Program-made: the position numbers and the translations under genes | The notes under the pieces: model-generated | Told to the model about the DNA's origin: nothing | The model's database searches: none | What the model saw: the letters and a program-made list of their open reading frames with translations, nothing else | Assembly: GCA_019312695.1 (NCBI GenBank) | Contig: JAFDCT010000333.1 | Coordinates: forward strand, 1-7,035 | Length of the DNA: 7,035 bases | Source of the DNA: Deltaproteobacteria bacterium | GTDB lineage: Bacteria; Desulfobacterota; Desulfobulbia; Desulfobulbales; BM004 | Direction of reading: 5' to 3' | Shown here: positions 6,808-7,035 of the stretch, one piece after another | Layout: every line of letters begins with the position of its first letter | Numbering within the stretch: the first letter of the stretch is position 1

Positions 6808-7035
6808 CCCGTGGTTATGTATTTTTAAAACTTAAAAAAAATAAGGAATGTCTTCAATGAAATTCAATAGAAAAAAGGCAGCCGTGAATGGTTTATCTCT
6901 CCAGTCTGACTTAAGATAAATACTGGTCATTTTGATATGTGAGTGTAATGGTATTGTTACAACCTATTCCTATTTTGTTCCAAAATTCCTGAATAAAAGC
7001 CAGAAAAAATACCCTAATTACATAAAAACATCAAA

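Noticed and set aside
6848..6919. Plus-strand 23-codon frame after AAGGA
   Set aside because: The purine-rich stretch abuts the ATG with no spacing, and the peptide is too short to judge.
6832..6930. Minus-strand 32-codon frame (MTSIYLKSDWRDKPF...)
   Set aside because: The peptide looks protein-like but has no Shine-Dalgarno, is very short, and lies in AT-rich DNA. There is not enough support to call it a gene.

Overview
The window suggests a Gram-negative, probably anaerobic bacterium of the Desulfobacterota (former Deltaproteobacteria, perhaps the Desulfobulbales). This rests on a long single-chain PurL, a PilB/GspE/MshE-type secretion ATPase and a moderate-GC backbone. The assignment is inference from protein style; nothing in the window proves it.

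Left part (1-1572). A minus-strand gene runs off the left edge. It encodes the N-terminal 307 residues of a type II secretion/type IV pilus-type ATPase, with tandem MshEN-like motifs (the c-di-GMP-binding fold of that family). A gap with a short palindrome follows. Next is what looks like a decayed plus-strand gene for a small membrane-anchored protein of unknown function, broken by an in-frame TGA and one frameshift.

Centre (1756-5571). One intact purL encodes the complete fused phosphoribosylformylglycinamidine synthase (about 1271 aa, with its own glutaminase domain). Its motifs are strikingly close to animal PFAS rather than to E. coli PurL, and its N-terminal PurS-like domain appears shortened.

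Right part (5626-7035). Just after purL lies, on the minus strand, the 3' part of a tRNA-Glu(UUC) gene from the anticodon loop to CC, followed by its own intrinsic terminator. The 5' half of the tRNA is absent. This is the classic displaced attachment-site fragment left when a tyrosine-integrase element inserts into a tRNA gene. The polarity implies that the element extends rightwards, past the window end, to an intact tRNA-Glu.

The DNA right of the junction is AT-rich. It holds short direct repeats resembling integrase arm sites, one intact minus-strand gene for a 171-aa putative helix-turn-helix protein with a strong promoter, and a decayed second copy of that gene's 3' end downstream of it. 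No integrase, recombination directionality factor or cargo system is visible, so the element is only sampled at one end. The genes do not form one pathway: housekeeping purine synthesis and a secretion/pilus ATPase sit on the backbone, and the HTH gene pair belongs to the inserted DNA.
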